Under the pieces are notes generated by a model. The model saw nothing but the letters and a program-made list of their open reading frames with translations. It had not been told where the DNA came from and ran no database searches. Below, piece after piece: positions 18,706 to 26,334 of a stretch of 64,000 nucleotides of DNA. How positions within the stretch are numbered: the first letter of the stretch is position 1; every line of letters starts with the position of its first letter. Source of the DNA: Streptomyces sp. SID12501 (GTDB lineage: Bacteria; Actinomycetota; Actinomycetes; Streptomycetales; Streptomycetaceae). Location of the stretch: NCBI RefSeq assembly GCF_010550245.1, contig NZ_JAAGLU010000025.1:1-64000 (forward strand), written 5' to 3'. Both the position numbers and the translations under genes were made by a program.

Positions 18706-19665
18706 ATGCGCATTGTGGTTCTGGCAGGCGGCATCGGTGGTGCCCGGTTCCTGCGCGGTCTTCAGCGGGCCGTGCCGGACGCGGACATCACCGTCATCGG
18801 CAACACCGGGGACGACATTCACCTGTTCGGGCTGAAGGTCTGCCCCGATCTCGACACGGTGATGTACACCCTCGGCGGCGGCATCAACGAGGAGCAGGGC
18901 TGGGGGCGGACCGACGAGACCTTCCATGTGAAGGAGGAGCTCGCGGCGTACGGCGTCGGGCCGGAGTGGTTCGGTCTCGGCGACCGGGACTTCGCCACGC
19001 ACATCGTGCGGACGCAGATGCTCGGCGCGGGCTATCCGCTGAGCGCCGTCACCGAGGCGCTGTGCGACCGGTGGAAGCCCGGGGTGCGGCTCATCCCGAT
19101 GTCGGACGACCGCGTGGAGACGCATGTCGCCGTCGAGGTGGACGGCGAGCGCAAGGCCGTCCACTTCCAGGAGTACTGGGTGCGGCTGCGGGCCTCCGTA
19201 CCGGCCGAGGCCATCGTGCCGGTCGGCGCTGAACAGGCGAAGCCGGCACCGGGGGTCCTGGAGGCGATCGCCGACGCCGACGTGATCCTCTTCCCGCCCT
19301 CCAACCCGGTCGTGTCCATCGGCACGATCCTGGCCGTGCCCGGGATCCGCGAGGCGATCGCCGAGGCCGGGGTGCCCGTGGTGGGCCTCTCCCCCATCGT
19401 CGGGGACGCGCCCGTGCGCGGGATGGCCGACAAGGTGCTCGCGGCGGTGGGCGTGGAGGCCACGGCGGCGGCGGTCGCCGAGCACTACGGCTCGGGGCTG
19501 CTGGACGGCTGGCTCGTCGACACGGTCGACGCGGGCGCGGTGGAGCGGGTGGAGACGGCGGGCATCCGCTGCCGTGCCGTGCCGCTGATGATGACGGACG
19601 TGGAGGCGTCGGCGCAGATGGCGCGCGAGGCGCTCGCGCTGGCGGAGGAGGTGCGGGGCGCTTGA
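18706..19665 (+). CDS. cofD: 2-phospho-L-lactate (phosphoenolpyruvate) transferase, F420 biosynthesis
   Basis: A 319-residue CofD/FbiA. It begins MRIVVLAGGIGGARFLRGL, a Rossmann-like nucleotide loop, then the GNTGDDIHLFGLKVCPDLDT and YTLGGGINEEQGWGR signatures and DRDFATHIVRTQML. It joins the activated C3 unit (phosphoenolpyruvyl-PPG in actinobacteria) to the deazaflavin Fo, giving dehydro-F420-0. The stop overlaps the start of the next gene by 4 bases, giving a coupled cofD-cofE pair. It is separated from the cysteine dioxygenase gene by 81 bases. Confidence 0.97.
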   Translation: MRIVVLAGGIGGARFLRGLQRAVPDADITVIGNTGDDIHLFGLKVCPDLDTVMYTLGGGINEEQGWGRTDETFHVKEELAAYGVGPEWFGLGDRDFATHIVRTQMLGAGYPLSAVTEALCDRWKPGVRLIPMSDDRVETHVAVEVDGERKAVHFQEYWVRLRASVPAEAIVPVGAEQAKPAPGVLEAIADADVILFPPSNPVVSIGTILAVPGIREAIAEAGVPVVGLSPIVGDAPVRGMADKVLAAVGVEATAAAVAEHYGSGLLDGWLVDTVDAGAVERVETAGIRCRAVPLMMTDVEASAQMAREALALAEEVRGA

Positions 19666-21032
19666 ACGGCGAGCTTTCCGGTGAGGGTGCCGTCGACGGC
19701 AGTGGCGGTCACGGTGGCGGTACTGGTGACGGGTATCGGGTCTGGGCCGTGGGCGGGATGCCCGAGGTTCAGCCCGGGGACGATCTCGCGAAGCTGATCG
19801 CCACCGCCGAGCCCGGGCTGCTCGACGGGGACGTGCTGCTCGTCACCTCGAAGATCGTGTCCAAGGCCGAGGGACGCGTCGTCCAGGCGGCGGACCGCGA
19901 GGCCGCGATCGATGCCGAGACCGTGCGGGTCGTCGCCCGGCGCGGGCCGCTGCGGATCGTGGAGAACCGGCAGGGGCTGGTGATGGCCGCGGCCGGCGTC
20001 GACGCCTCCAACACGCCTTCCGGGACGGTGCTGTTGCTGCCCGAGGACCCCGACGCGTCCGCGCGTGCGGTCCGGGACGGGGTCAGAGACGCACTGGGCG
20101 TCAACATCGGGGTCGTCGTGACCGACACCTTCGGACGCCCCTGGCGCGCGGGACTGACGGACGTGGCGATCGGCGCCGCGGGCGTGCGTGTGCTCGACGA
20201 TCTGCGCGGGGGCACGGACGCGTACGGCAATCCGCTCTCCGCGACGGTCGTGGCGACCGCCGACGAGCTGGCCGGCGCCGGGGATCTGGTCAAGGGCAAG
20301 GCCTCGGGACTGCCCGTCGCCGTAGTGCGCGGGCTGCCGCATGTGGTGGTCGAGGGCGATGACGACGGTGAAGGGGCGGGGGCCCGGGCTCTGGTGCGCG
20401 ACGCCCGCGACGACATGTTCCGGCTCGGTACGTCGGAGGCCGTACGGGAGGCGGTGACCCAGCGGCGGACGGTGCGGGCCTTCACGGACGAGCCCGTCGA
20501 TCCCGGCGCGGTACGGCGGGCGGTGGCCGCCGCGGTGACCGCGCCCGCTCCTCATCACACGACGCCCTGGCGCTTCGTACTGCTGGAGTCGGAGCGGTCG
20601 CGGACCGAGTTGCTCGACGCGATGCGGGATGCCTGGATCGCGGATCTGCGGCGGGACGGGAAGAGCGAGGCGTCGGTCGAGAAGCGGGTACGGCGGGGGG
20701 ATGTGCTGCGGGCGGCGCCGTATCTGGCGGTGCCCTGTCTCGTGATGGACGGGTCGCACACGTACGGGGACGCCCGGCGGGACGGGGCCGAGCGGGAGAT
20801 GTTCGTGGTCGCGGCCGGGGCCGGGGTGCAGAACTTCCTCGTCGCGCTCGCCGGTGAGCGGCTCGGGTCGGCGTGGGTGTCGTCGACGATGTTCTGCCGG
20901 GATGCCGTGCGGGAGGTCCTGGGGCTTCCCGCGGGGTGGGATCCGATGGGGGCGGTCGCCGTCGGGCATCCGGCTCAGGCGCCGCAGCCTCGCGTGGATC
21001 GGGATGCGGGGGCGTTCATCGAGGTGCGGTGA
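19662..21032 (+). CDS. cofE: F420 gamma-glutamyl ligase with C-terminal nitroreductase domain (FbiB type)
   Basis: A 456-residue two-domain protein. Residues ~20-250 are the CofE ligase (PGDDLAKLI, DVLLVTSKIVSKAEGRVV, VVVTDTFGRPWRAGLTDVAIG, GKASGLPVAVVRGLP), which adds glutamates to F420-0 using GTP. Residues ~265-456 are an FMN nitroreductase-like domain (AVTQRRTVRAFTDEPVD, APAPHHTTPWRFVLLES, VAAGAGVQNFLVALAGERLGS) that in mycobacterial FbiB reduces dehydro-F420-0. It starts with TTG 19662, with GGAGGAGG about 10 bases upstream. The first 22 residues are Gly-rich and variable. Confidence 0.95.
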   Translation: MNGELSGEGAVDGSGGHGGGTGDGYRVWAVGGMPEVQPGDDLAKLIATAEPGLLDGDVLLVTSKIVSKAEGRVVQAADREAAIDAETVRVVARRGPLRIVENRQGLVMAAAGVDASNTPSGTVLLLPEDPDASARAVRDGVRDALGVNIGVVVTDTFGRPWRAGLTDVAIGAAGVRVLDDLRGGTDAYGNPLSATVVATADELAGAGDLVKGKASGLPVAVVRGLPHVVVEGDDDGEGAGARALVRDARDDMFRLGTSEAVREAVTQRRTVRAFTDEPVDPGAVRRAVAAAVTAPAPHHTTPWRFVLLESERSRTELLDAMRDAWIADLRRDGKSEASVEKRVRRGDVLRAAPYLAVPCLVMDGSHTYGDARRDGAEREMFVVAAGAGVQNFLVALAGERLGSAWVSSTMFCRDAVREVLGLPAGWDPMGAVAVGHPAQAPQPRVDRDAGAFIEVR

Positions 21033-21110
21033 GGTGTTGTGGGGGCTGTCCTGGGCTGTCCCTCTAGGGGTTCGCTTCTTCTGGGTTTCTTCGCGTGCTA
21101 GGAACGGTTC

Positions 21111-22127
21111 GTGGCAGGACGGTTCGCTTCTCGGCCTTCCCGGCCCACTCGTACGACCGTGCGGGGTGGGCATGTCGTCGTGCCCGGTGGCGTGCCCCGG
21201 CAGGCCGACGCGCCGGGGCGGACGCGGACCTGGGTGCCCGGTGTGCCGCTCGACCTCGGGCTGGTTCTGGGGCCGTTGCGGCGGGGGCCGGGCGACCCGA
21301 CGTTCCGGGCGGCGCCGGACGGGTCCGTGTGGCGGGCCAGCCGTACGCCTGCCGGGGCCGGGACGCTGCGGGTCGCGCTGCGGGACGGGGTGGTCCGGGG
21401 GGAGGCGTGGGGGCCCGGGGCCGAGTGGCTGCTGGAGCGGCTGCCCGAGTTGCTGGGGGCGGCCGACGATCCCGAGGCGTTCGCGCCTCGGCACCGGATC
21501 GTCGCGCTCGCGCGGCATCGGCGGCCGGGGTTGCGGCTGACGCGGACCGGGCTGGTCATGGAGTCGCTGATTCCGTCCGTGCTGGAGCAGAAGGTCACGA
21601 CCGACGAGGCCTATCGGGCCTGGCGGTTGCTCGTACGGAAGTTCGGGGAGCCTGCGCCCGGGCCCGAAGGTCTGCCCCCGGGGTTGTTCGTTGCGCCCGC
21701 GGCTCGGGACTGGGCTCTGATTCCGTCCTGGGAGTGGCATCGGGCCGGGGTCGACGACAAGCGGGCGTCGACGATTCTGCGGGCTGTCCGGGTCGCGGGG
21801 CGGCTGGAGGAGGCTGTGGCGCTGGATCCGGAGCGGGCGCGAGCTCGGTTGGAGGTGGTTCCCGGGGTGGGGCCGTGGACCTCGGCGGAGGTTGTGCAGC
21901 GGAGCCATGGGGCGGCGGATGCGGTGACTGTGGGGGATCTGCATCTGCCGGGGATCGTCGGGTTCGCGTTGGCGGGGGATCGGGATGCGGACGACGAGGT
22001 GATGTTGTCGTTGCTGGAGCCGTATGCGGGGCAGCGGCACCGGGCGGCTCGGTTGATCCTGCTGAGTGGGCTTACGCCGGGGAGGCGGGGGCCGCGTATG
22101 CGTAAGGGGGACATCGGGCGGCTGTGA
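21111..22127 (+). CDS. DNA-3-methyladenine glycosylase / HhH-GPD family protein
   Basis: A 338-residue base-excision repair glycosylase that removes alkylated bases from DNA. The helix-hairpin-helix is VVPGVGPWTSAEVVQRSHG (~residues 245-263), followed by DAVTVGDLHLPGIVGF with the catalytic Asp. VMESLIPSVLEQKVTTDEAYRAW precedes it as in AlkA-like proteins. The N-terminal 100 residues (strand-rich, RGGHVVVPGGV) match the extra domain in actinobacterial members. It starts at GTG 21111, with AGGAA 7 bases upstream. Confidence 0.88.
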   Translation: MAGRFASRPSRPTRTTVRGGHVVVPGGVPRQADAPGRTRTWVPGVPLDLGLVLGPLRRGPGDPTFRAAPDGSVWRASRTPAGAGTLRVALRDGVVRGEAWGPGAEWLLERLPELLGAADDPEAFAPRHRIVALARHRRPGLRLTRTGLVMESLIPSVLEQKVTTDEAYRAWRLLVRKFGEPAPGPEGLPPGLFVAPAARDWALIPSWEWHRAGVDDKRASTILRAVRVAGRLEEAVALDPERARARLEVVPGVGPWTSAEVVQRSHGAADAVTVGDLHLPGIVGFALAGDRDADDEVMLSLLEPYAGQRHRAARLILLSGLTPGRRGPRMRKGDIGRL

Positions 22128-22133
22128 GGTCGA

Positions 22134-22153
22134 GGGGGCTTTTTCTCGCCCCC
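22134..22153. terminator. possible terminator between convergent genes
   Basis: GGGGGC (22134-22139), an 8-base T-rich loop, and GCCCCC (22148-22153). It lies just after the glycosylase stop and before the convergent manC end, so it may work both ways. No T tract. Confidence 0.35.
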
Positions 22154-22163
22154 GCCGCCCCTG

Positions 22164-22188
22164 CCCGTCCCGTCCCGTCCCGTCCCGT
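22164..22188 (+). repeat. pentanucleotide tandem repeat, five CCCGT units
   Basis: Five exact CCCGT copies followed by CCCC in the gap between the convergent glycosylase and manC genes. Non-coding microsatellite likely to vary in length. Confidence 0.9.
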
Positions 22189-22229
22189 CCCCAGAGGGGG
22201 GACCCCCGGACGGGCTGAACTGGTACCGC

Positions 22230-23312
22230 CTACTGGTCCGACGAGAAGCGGAGTGCGCCCGGTGGGATTCTCGCGTCGCACCACACCCGTACGCCCTCCC
22301 TCAGTTCGTTGTCGGCGCCGATGATCGCGCCGTCGCCGATCACCGTGCCCGTGAGGACCGAGCGTTCGCCTACGCGGGCCCTTGAACCGATCAGGGAGTC
22401 GGTGATGACCGCGCCCGGTTCGACCACCGCGCCCGCCAGGATCGTGCTGCCCGAGACGCGTGCGCCCTCCGCCACGAACGCGCCCTCGCCGACCACCGTG
22501 CCGCCGGTCAGCTTGGCGTCGGGGGCCACCCGGGCCGAGGGGAGGATCAGGCGGTCGCCGCAGCGGCCGGGGACGGCCGGGGACGGGGCGCGGCCCAGGA
22601 CCAGGTCCGCCGAGCCGCGTACGAAGGCCGCCGGGGTGCCCAGGTCCAGCCAGTACGTGGAGTCGACCAGGCCTTGCAGGTGTGCGCCGATGGAGAGGAG
22701 TTCCGGGAACGTCTCTCTTTCCACCGACACCGGGCGGCCTGCCGGGATCGTGTCGATGACCGAGCGGCGGAAGACGTACGCCCCCGCGTTGATCTGGTCG
22801 GTGACGATCTCCTCGGGGGTCTGCGGTTTCTCCAGGAACGCCGTCACCCGGCCGGTCTCGTCCGTGGGGACCAGGCCGTAGGCCCTCGGGTCCGTCACCC
22901 GGGTCAGGTGGAGGGAGACGTCCGCCCGCGTCGACTCGTGGGTGCGGACCAGGGCCCTGATGTCCAGGCCCGTCAGGATGTCGCCGTTGAAGACGAGGAC
23001 CGGGTCGTCGGGGGCGGAGTGCAGGCGCGAGGCCGCGTTGCGGATCGCGCCGCCCGTGCCGAGGGGTTCGTCCTCGGTGACGTACTCCAGATGGAGGCCG
23101 AGCGACGAGCCGTCGCCGAAGTACGGTTCGAAGACCTCGGCCAGGTAGGAGGTCGCCAGGACGATGTGGTCCACCCCCGCCGCTCTCGCTCTCGCCAACT
23201 GGTGCGTGAGGAAGGGGACCCCGGCCGCAGGGACCATCGGCTTCGGGGTGTGCACCGTGAGCGGACGCAGTCGGGTGCCCTTGCCGCCGACCAGGAGGAT
23301 CGCTTCTGTCAC
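22230..23312 (-). CDS. manC: NDP-sugar synthase, mannose-1-phosphate guanylyltransferase type
   Basis: A 360-residue nucleotidyltransferase. The N-terminal domain has the pyrophosphorylase signature TEAILLVGGKGTRLRPLT, then KPMVPAAGVPFL, VLVFNGDIL (metal-binding Asp) and VTAFLEKPQTP. Residues ~250-350 are a left-handed beta-helix of hexapeptide repeats (LTGGTVVGEGAFVAEGA, ILAGAVVEPGAVI). It makes an NDP-sugar, most likely GDP-mannose from mannose-1-phosphate given manA and manB nearby; glucose- or rhamnose-type substrates are alternatives. It starts at GTG 23312. Confidence 0.88.
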   Translation of the reverse strand: MTEAILLVGGKGTRLRPLTVHTPKPMVPAAGVPFLTHQLARARAAGVDHIVLATSYLAEVFEPYFGDGSSLGLHLEYVTEDEPLGTGGAIRNAASRLHSAPDDPVLVFNGDILTGLDIRALVRTHESTRADVSLHLTRVTDPRAYGLVPTDETGRVTAFLEKPQTPEEIVTDQINAGAYVFRRSVIDTIPAGRPVSVERETFPELLSIGAHLQGLVDSTYWLDLGTPAAFVRGSADLVLGRAPSPAVPGRCGDRLILPSARVAPDAKLTGGTVVGEGAFVAEGARVSGSTILAGAVVEPGAVITDSLIGSRARVGERSVLTGTVIGDGAIIGADNELREGVRVWCDARIPPGALRFSSDQ

Positions 23313-23370
23313 CTGTCGTCCCTGCTTTCTGCCGGGACCGACCGAAACGCCGTCCGGTCGGCCGAAGTCC

Positions 23371-24759
23371 TCATCGCCCCTGGTATTCGGCCGCCGACCT
23401 GCGCGCCGAGCCGAGCTTGTCGTAGAGCAGCCGGCCCGGGCACTCGGTGGCGAAGCCGTCCCGGTGGCCGGAGATCACGTTCAGCCGTACGTTCTTTCCC
23501 TTTTGATAGAGATTGCCACCGCCCGACTTCAGGTATGTCTTCGCGTTCGGATTGACCCCATACAGGCCCAGCTTCCAGGCGGTCAGCCGGGCGATCGCAC
23601 CCACTGCCGATTTGGACGGCTTGGAGCTGCCGAAAGTTCCGAGGACGGCGATCCCCATGCTGTCGGTGTTGAATCCGAGCGTGTGTGCGCCCATCACGGG
23701 CTTCGCCAGACCCCCGGCCCGCCCCTCGTAGATGTTTCCGCACCGGTCGACGAGGAAGTTGTAGCCGATGTCCCGCCAGCCGCTGCTCTCCACGTGGAAG
23801 CGGTAGATGCCGCGGATGAGGGACGGGACGTCCGAGCACCAGTACTTGTTGCCCGAGGCCGTGTGGTGCACGAAGGCCGCCTTCACCTTCTCGGTGTAGA
23901 CGAAGCCGGGTTCGCGCAGCGTCTCGTCCGCGCCCCAGCCGCGTCGCGTGACGATCCGCGGGCGCGGGCCGATGTACGGGTTCACCCGCCGCCCCTCCGG
24001 TCCCGCGCCCGTCTCCTGTCGCCCCTGCAGCGCCAGCGCCTCTTCCTCCGTCTGCTGCCTGGTCAACGCCGGGATCTCGGTGGCGCCGAGGGGAGCGAGG
24101 TCCGCGTTGGCCGCCGCCGACTCCGCGGCAGCGGTGCCGGTGGCGTACTCGGTCTCCGCCGCCCCCATCACGCGCGTGCCCTGCCGTACGGGTGCCGCGG
24201 GGGCCGTACCCGGGTCCACCAGTTCGAGGCGGAGGCCCGCGGGAAGGGGGGAACGGGTCCCCCGCGCGTCTCCCCCGCCGTCCGCCCGTACGCGCACCTC
24301 GACGCCGTTCGAGTCGCCCACCCACAGCGGCGCGGTGGAGCCGCGGACCCGGCCCGAGACGCGCTCGGCGGTGCCGGGGTCGGCCGCGTGCTCGTAGTTG
24401 TGCGTCTCGACTTCCTGCCAGCCGGACCAGTGCCCGCCGGCGGCCTCCCGGGTACGGACCTGGACCTGGCCGTTCAGCTCGGTGTCCGGGTTGTCCCAGA
24501 CGACGCCGACCAGCGAGAAGTGCCGTACGTCCGGGCGGTACAGGCCCTGTTCGGCGGCCGGGCCGAGGGTGCGGTCGCCGGGGCGGGGGGCGAGCGGGAG
24601 CGACTGGGTGCTGCCCGGGACGGCGGAAGCGGCGGAGACCACCTGTGCCGGTCCTGCCTCGACGGATCTCGCCGAGGCCGGGGTTGCGGGCAGGGTCAAC
24701 GGGAGCGCCAGGGCTGTTGCACATACGACGCCGATGGAAGAAGAAAGATATCCACGCAT
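23371..24759 (-). CDS. secreted N-acetylmuramoyl-L-alanine amidase (PGRP/amidase_2 domain)
   Basis: A 462-residue exported protein. MRGYLSSSIGVVCATALALP begins a signal peptide ending near ASA. The peptidoglycan-recognition domain lies at ~275-430: RRGWGADETLREPG, AFVHHTASGN (first zinc His), IGYNFLVDRCGNIYEGRAGG, VMGAHTLGFNTDSMGIAVLG (second His) and ISGHRDGFATECPG (third His and catalytic region). It would cleave the bond between muramic acid and the stem peptide. ATG 24759 is preferred; two in-frame ATGs lie 18 and 24 bases upstream. It is divergent from the TIGR03089 gene. Confidence 0.92.
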   Translation of the reverse strand: MRGYLSSSIGVVCATALALPLTLPATPASARSVEAGPAQVVSAASAVPGSTQSLPLAPRPGDRTLGPAAEQGLYRPDVRHFSLVGVVWDNPDTELNGQVQVRTREAAGGHWSGWQEVETHNYEHAADPGTAERVSGRVRGSTAPLWVGDSNGVEVRVRADGGGDARGTRSPLPAGLRLELVDPGTAPAAPVRQGTRVMGAAETEYATGTAAAESAAANADLAPLGATEIPALTRQQTEEEALALQGRQETGAGPEGRRVNPYIGPRPRIVTRRGWGADETLREPGFVYTEKVKAAFVHHTASGNKYWCSDVPSLIRGIYRFHVESSGWRDIGYNFLVDRCGNIYEGRAGGLAKPVMGAHTLGFNTDSMGIAVLGTFGSSKPSKSAVGAIARLTAWKLGLYGVNPNAKTYLKSGGGNLYQKGKNVRLNVISGHRDGFATECPGRLLYDKLGSARRSAAEYQGR

Positions 24760-24884
24760 GCCCCTGATCCTGGACATAGTCATACATATCTGTCCAACGA
24801 TGAACTGACGGGCCGTCCGGCGTGTTCACCCGAACCGGTGGCTCCGGCAGTCGGCCCGCGCCCACCGCCACGCGGACCCCTGCG

Positions 24885-24890
24885 TACTCT
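24885..24890 (+). promoter_or_regulatory. -10 box for a leaderless TIGR03089 transcript
   Basis: TACTCT with 7 bases to the GTG start at 24898. The same box and spacing occur at purK on the other strand. No clear -35 is seen. Confidence 0.4.
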
Positions 24891-24897
24891 TGCGCGG

Positions 24898-25656
24898 GTG
24901 AACGCCACCGATCGCACCCCTGCCGACCTGCTGCGTTCCGCGCTCGCCGCGGACCCCGCACGCCCCCTGGTGACCTTCTACGACGACGCCACGGGTGAAC
25001 GTGTCGAATTGTCCGTGGCCACCTTCGCCAATTGGGTGGCCAAGACCGCGAATCTCCTCCAGGGCGAGCTGTCCGCCGAACCCGGTGACCGGGTCGCGCT
25101 GCTGTTGCCCGCGCACTGGCAGACGGCGGTGTGGCTGCTGGCCTGTTCGTCGGTGGGCGTCGTCGCGGACATGGCGGGCGAGCCCGGCGCGGCCGACATC
25201 GTCGTCAGCGGGCCCGACACGCTCGACGCGGCGCGCGCGTGCTCCGGTGAGCGGATCGCTCTCGCGCTGCGGCCGTTGGGCGGGCGGTTCCCGCAGGTGC
25301 CGGCCGGCTTCGCCGACTACGCGGTGGAGGTGCCGGGGCAGGGGGACCGGTTCGCGCCGTACGCGCCCGTCGATCCGGAGGCGGCGGCGTTGATCGTGGC
25401 CGGGGCGGAGTTCACGGGGGCGGAGGTCGTGGAGCGGGCCGGGGCGGACGCGGTGGGGTTCGGGCTCACGGGGCCGGGGTCCCGGCTGCTGTCGGGGTTG
25501 GGGTACGACACGTGGGACGGGGTCAGCGCGGGGCTGTACTCGCCGCTCGCCACCGGAGGGTCTGTCGTCCTGTGCCGACACCTGGGGCGGGTGTCCGAGG
25601 ACGTGCTGGCCAAGCGGATCGAGGACGAGCGGGTCACGGCTACGCGCAGCGCGTAG
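24898..25656 (+). CDS. TIGR03089 family protein (truncated acyl-adenylate-forming enzyme relative)
   Basis: A 252-residue cytosolic protein, half the length of AMP-dependent synthetases. It keeps the N-terminal layout (LRSALAADPARPLVTFYDD, ELSVATFANWVAKTANLLQ, GDRVALLLPAHWQTAVWLLA) but lacks the ATP-loop and the whole C-terminal domain, so it cannot adenylate alone. This matches the actinobacterial TIGR03089 family of unknown function, which also sits next to an LCP gene in mycobacteria. The length is normal for the family, so this is not a broken gene. GTG 24898 has no ribosome site but lies 7 bases after TACTCT, pointing to leaderless translation. Confidence 0.88.
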   Translation: MNATDRTPADLLRSALAADPARPLVTFYDDATGERVELSVATFANWVAKTANLLQGELSAEPGDRVALLLPAHWQTAVWLLACSSVGVVADMAGEPGAADIVVSGPDTLDAARACSGERIALALRPLGGRFPQVPAGFADYAVEVPGQGDRFAPYAPVDPEAAALIVAGAEFTGAEVVERAGADAVGFGLTGPGSRLLSGLGYDTWDGVSAGLYSPLATGGSVVLCRHLGRVSEDVLAKRIEDERVTATRSA

Positions 25657-25685
25657 GGGTGCGTCGCGTTTCGGCTGCGGCCACG

Positions 25686-25740
25686 GTGGGGCTTGTCGCG
25701 CCCACGCGGCGGAGCCGCACATGTCGCAGCCCCGCACCCC
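25686..25740. repeat. dispersed intergenic repeat, copy 1
   Basis: Read on the minus strand it runs GGGGTGCGGGGCTGCGAC, then a GCGGCTCCGCCGC palindrome, then GTGGGCGCGACAAGCCCCAC. The ends (GGGGnGCGGGG and GCGCGACnAGCCC) match the element at 45562-45632. I remember the same motif between genes in many Streptomyces genomes. Confidence 0.6.
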
Positions 25741-25931
25741 CGACTGAGCGTCCGGCCCGACGTTCATTCGTTCGGTCCATCAGCGGCCACCCCGAGCCCG
25801 GCTTGCGCGTCATGGCCGTAGGAGCACGTGCACCTACGACCATGAGGGCCGAGCCGTGACCGGCACCGTACGCGCCCTCGGACCACCCGGCCCTGGCAAG
25901 TCTGCGCGGTTTGTGTGAATTGGTGCGCGGA

Positions 25932-26111
25932 ATGCGTGACATTCCTGTCGAACGTGGGCAGTTCCTGACCGTTCCGCGGGTGTCGTACGCCTACGACACA
26001 AATCGCGACCAGCCTGCCGAGCCGGATACCGGGCGGTTGTCCGAGCGATTGCGCACGGGCGCATCGGTCGCCGTCGCGGCGGAAATGCCGGTTCGGCGCG
26101 CTTGCGGGTAA
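25932..26111 (+). CDS. possible small hypothetical protein
   Basis: A 59-codon ORF (MRDIPVERGQFLTVPRVSYA...), TAA stop. Codon third-position GC is about 70%, below the ~90% of neighbouring genes, and there is no clear ribosome site. In-frame GTG or TTG starts lie slightly upstream. I do not recognise it; it may be chance. Confidence 0.2.
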   Translation: MRDIPVERGQFLTVPRVSYAYDTNRDQPAEPDTGRLSERLRTGASVAVAAEMPVRRACG

Positions 26112-26334
26112 AGCGCTTGCCAAGTCGGCGGTCTTTAGTTCAAGAAAATGGATGGATTGCCCAGGTGTAGGGACGTGGAATTTGTCACCGTCGTCGTTTG
26201 ACGCCCAACTGGACGGATAGTGTGAGCGATCCGGTGCGTCAGGACACGTGTCGTGTGCACACCGGCAGACCGAGAGACCCGAGCGCCTTGGAGGGGGAAA
26301 GGCGCCGCGTGGCCCCGACGGAGGATGCAGAACC

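Larger units (their letters stand above)
25657..26334. other. intergenic region before the first LCP gene
   Basis: 678 bases with lower GC than the genes. It contains the dispersed repeat at 25686-25740, a doubtful small ORF (25932-26111), TTGACG (26198-26203) with TAGTGT 14 bases on, and the palindrome GACACGTGTC (26243-26252). I see no other gene with Streptomyces codon use. Confidence 0.5.
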
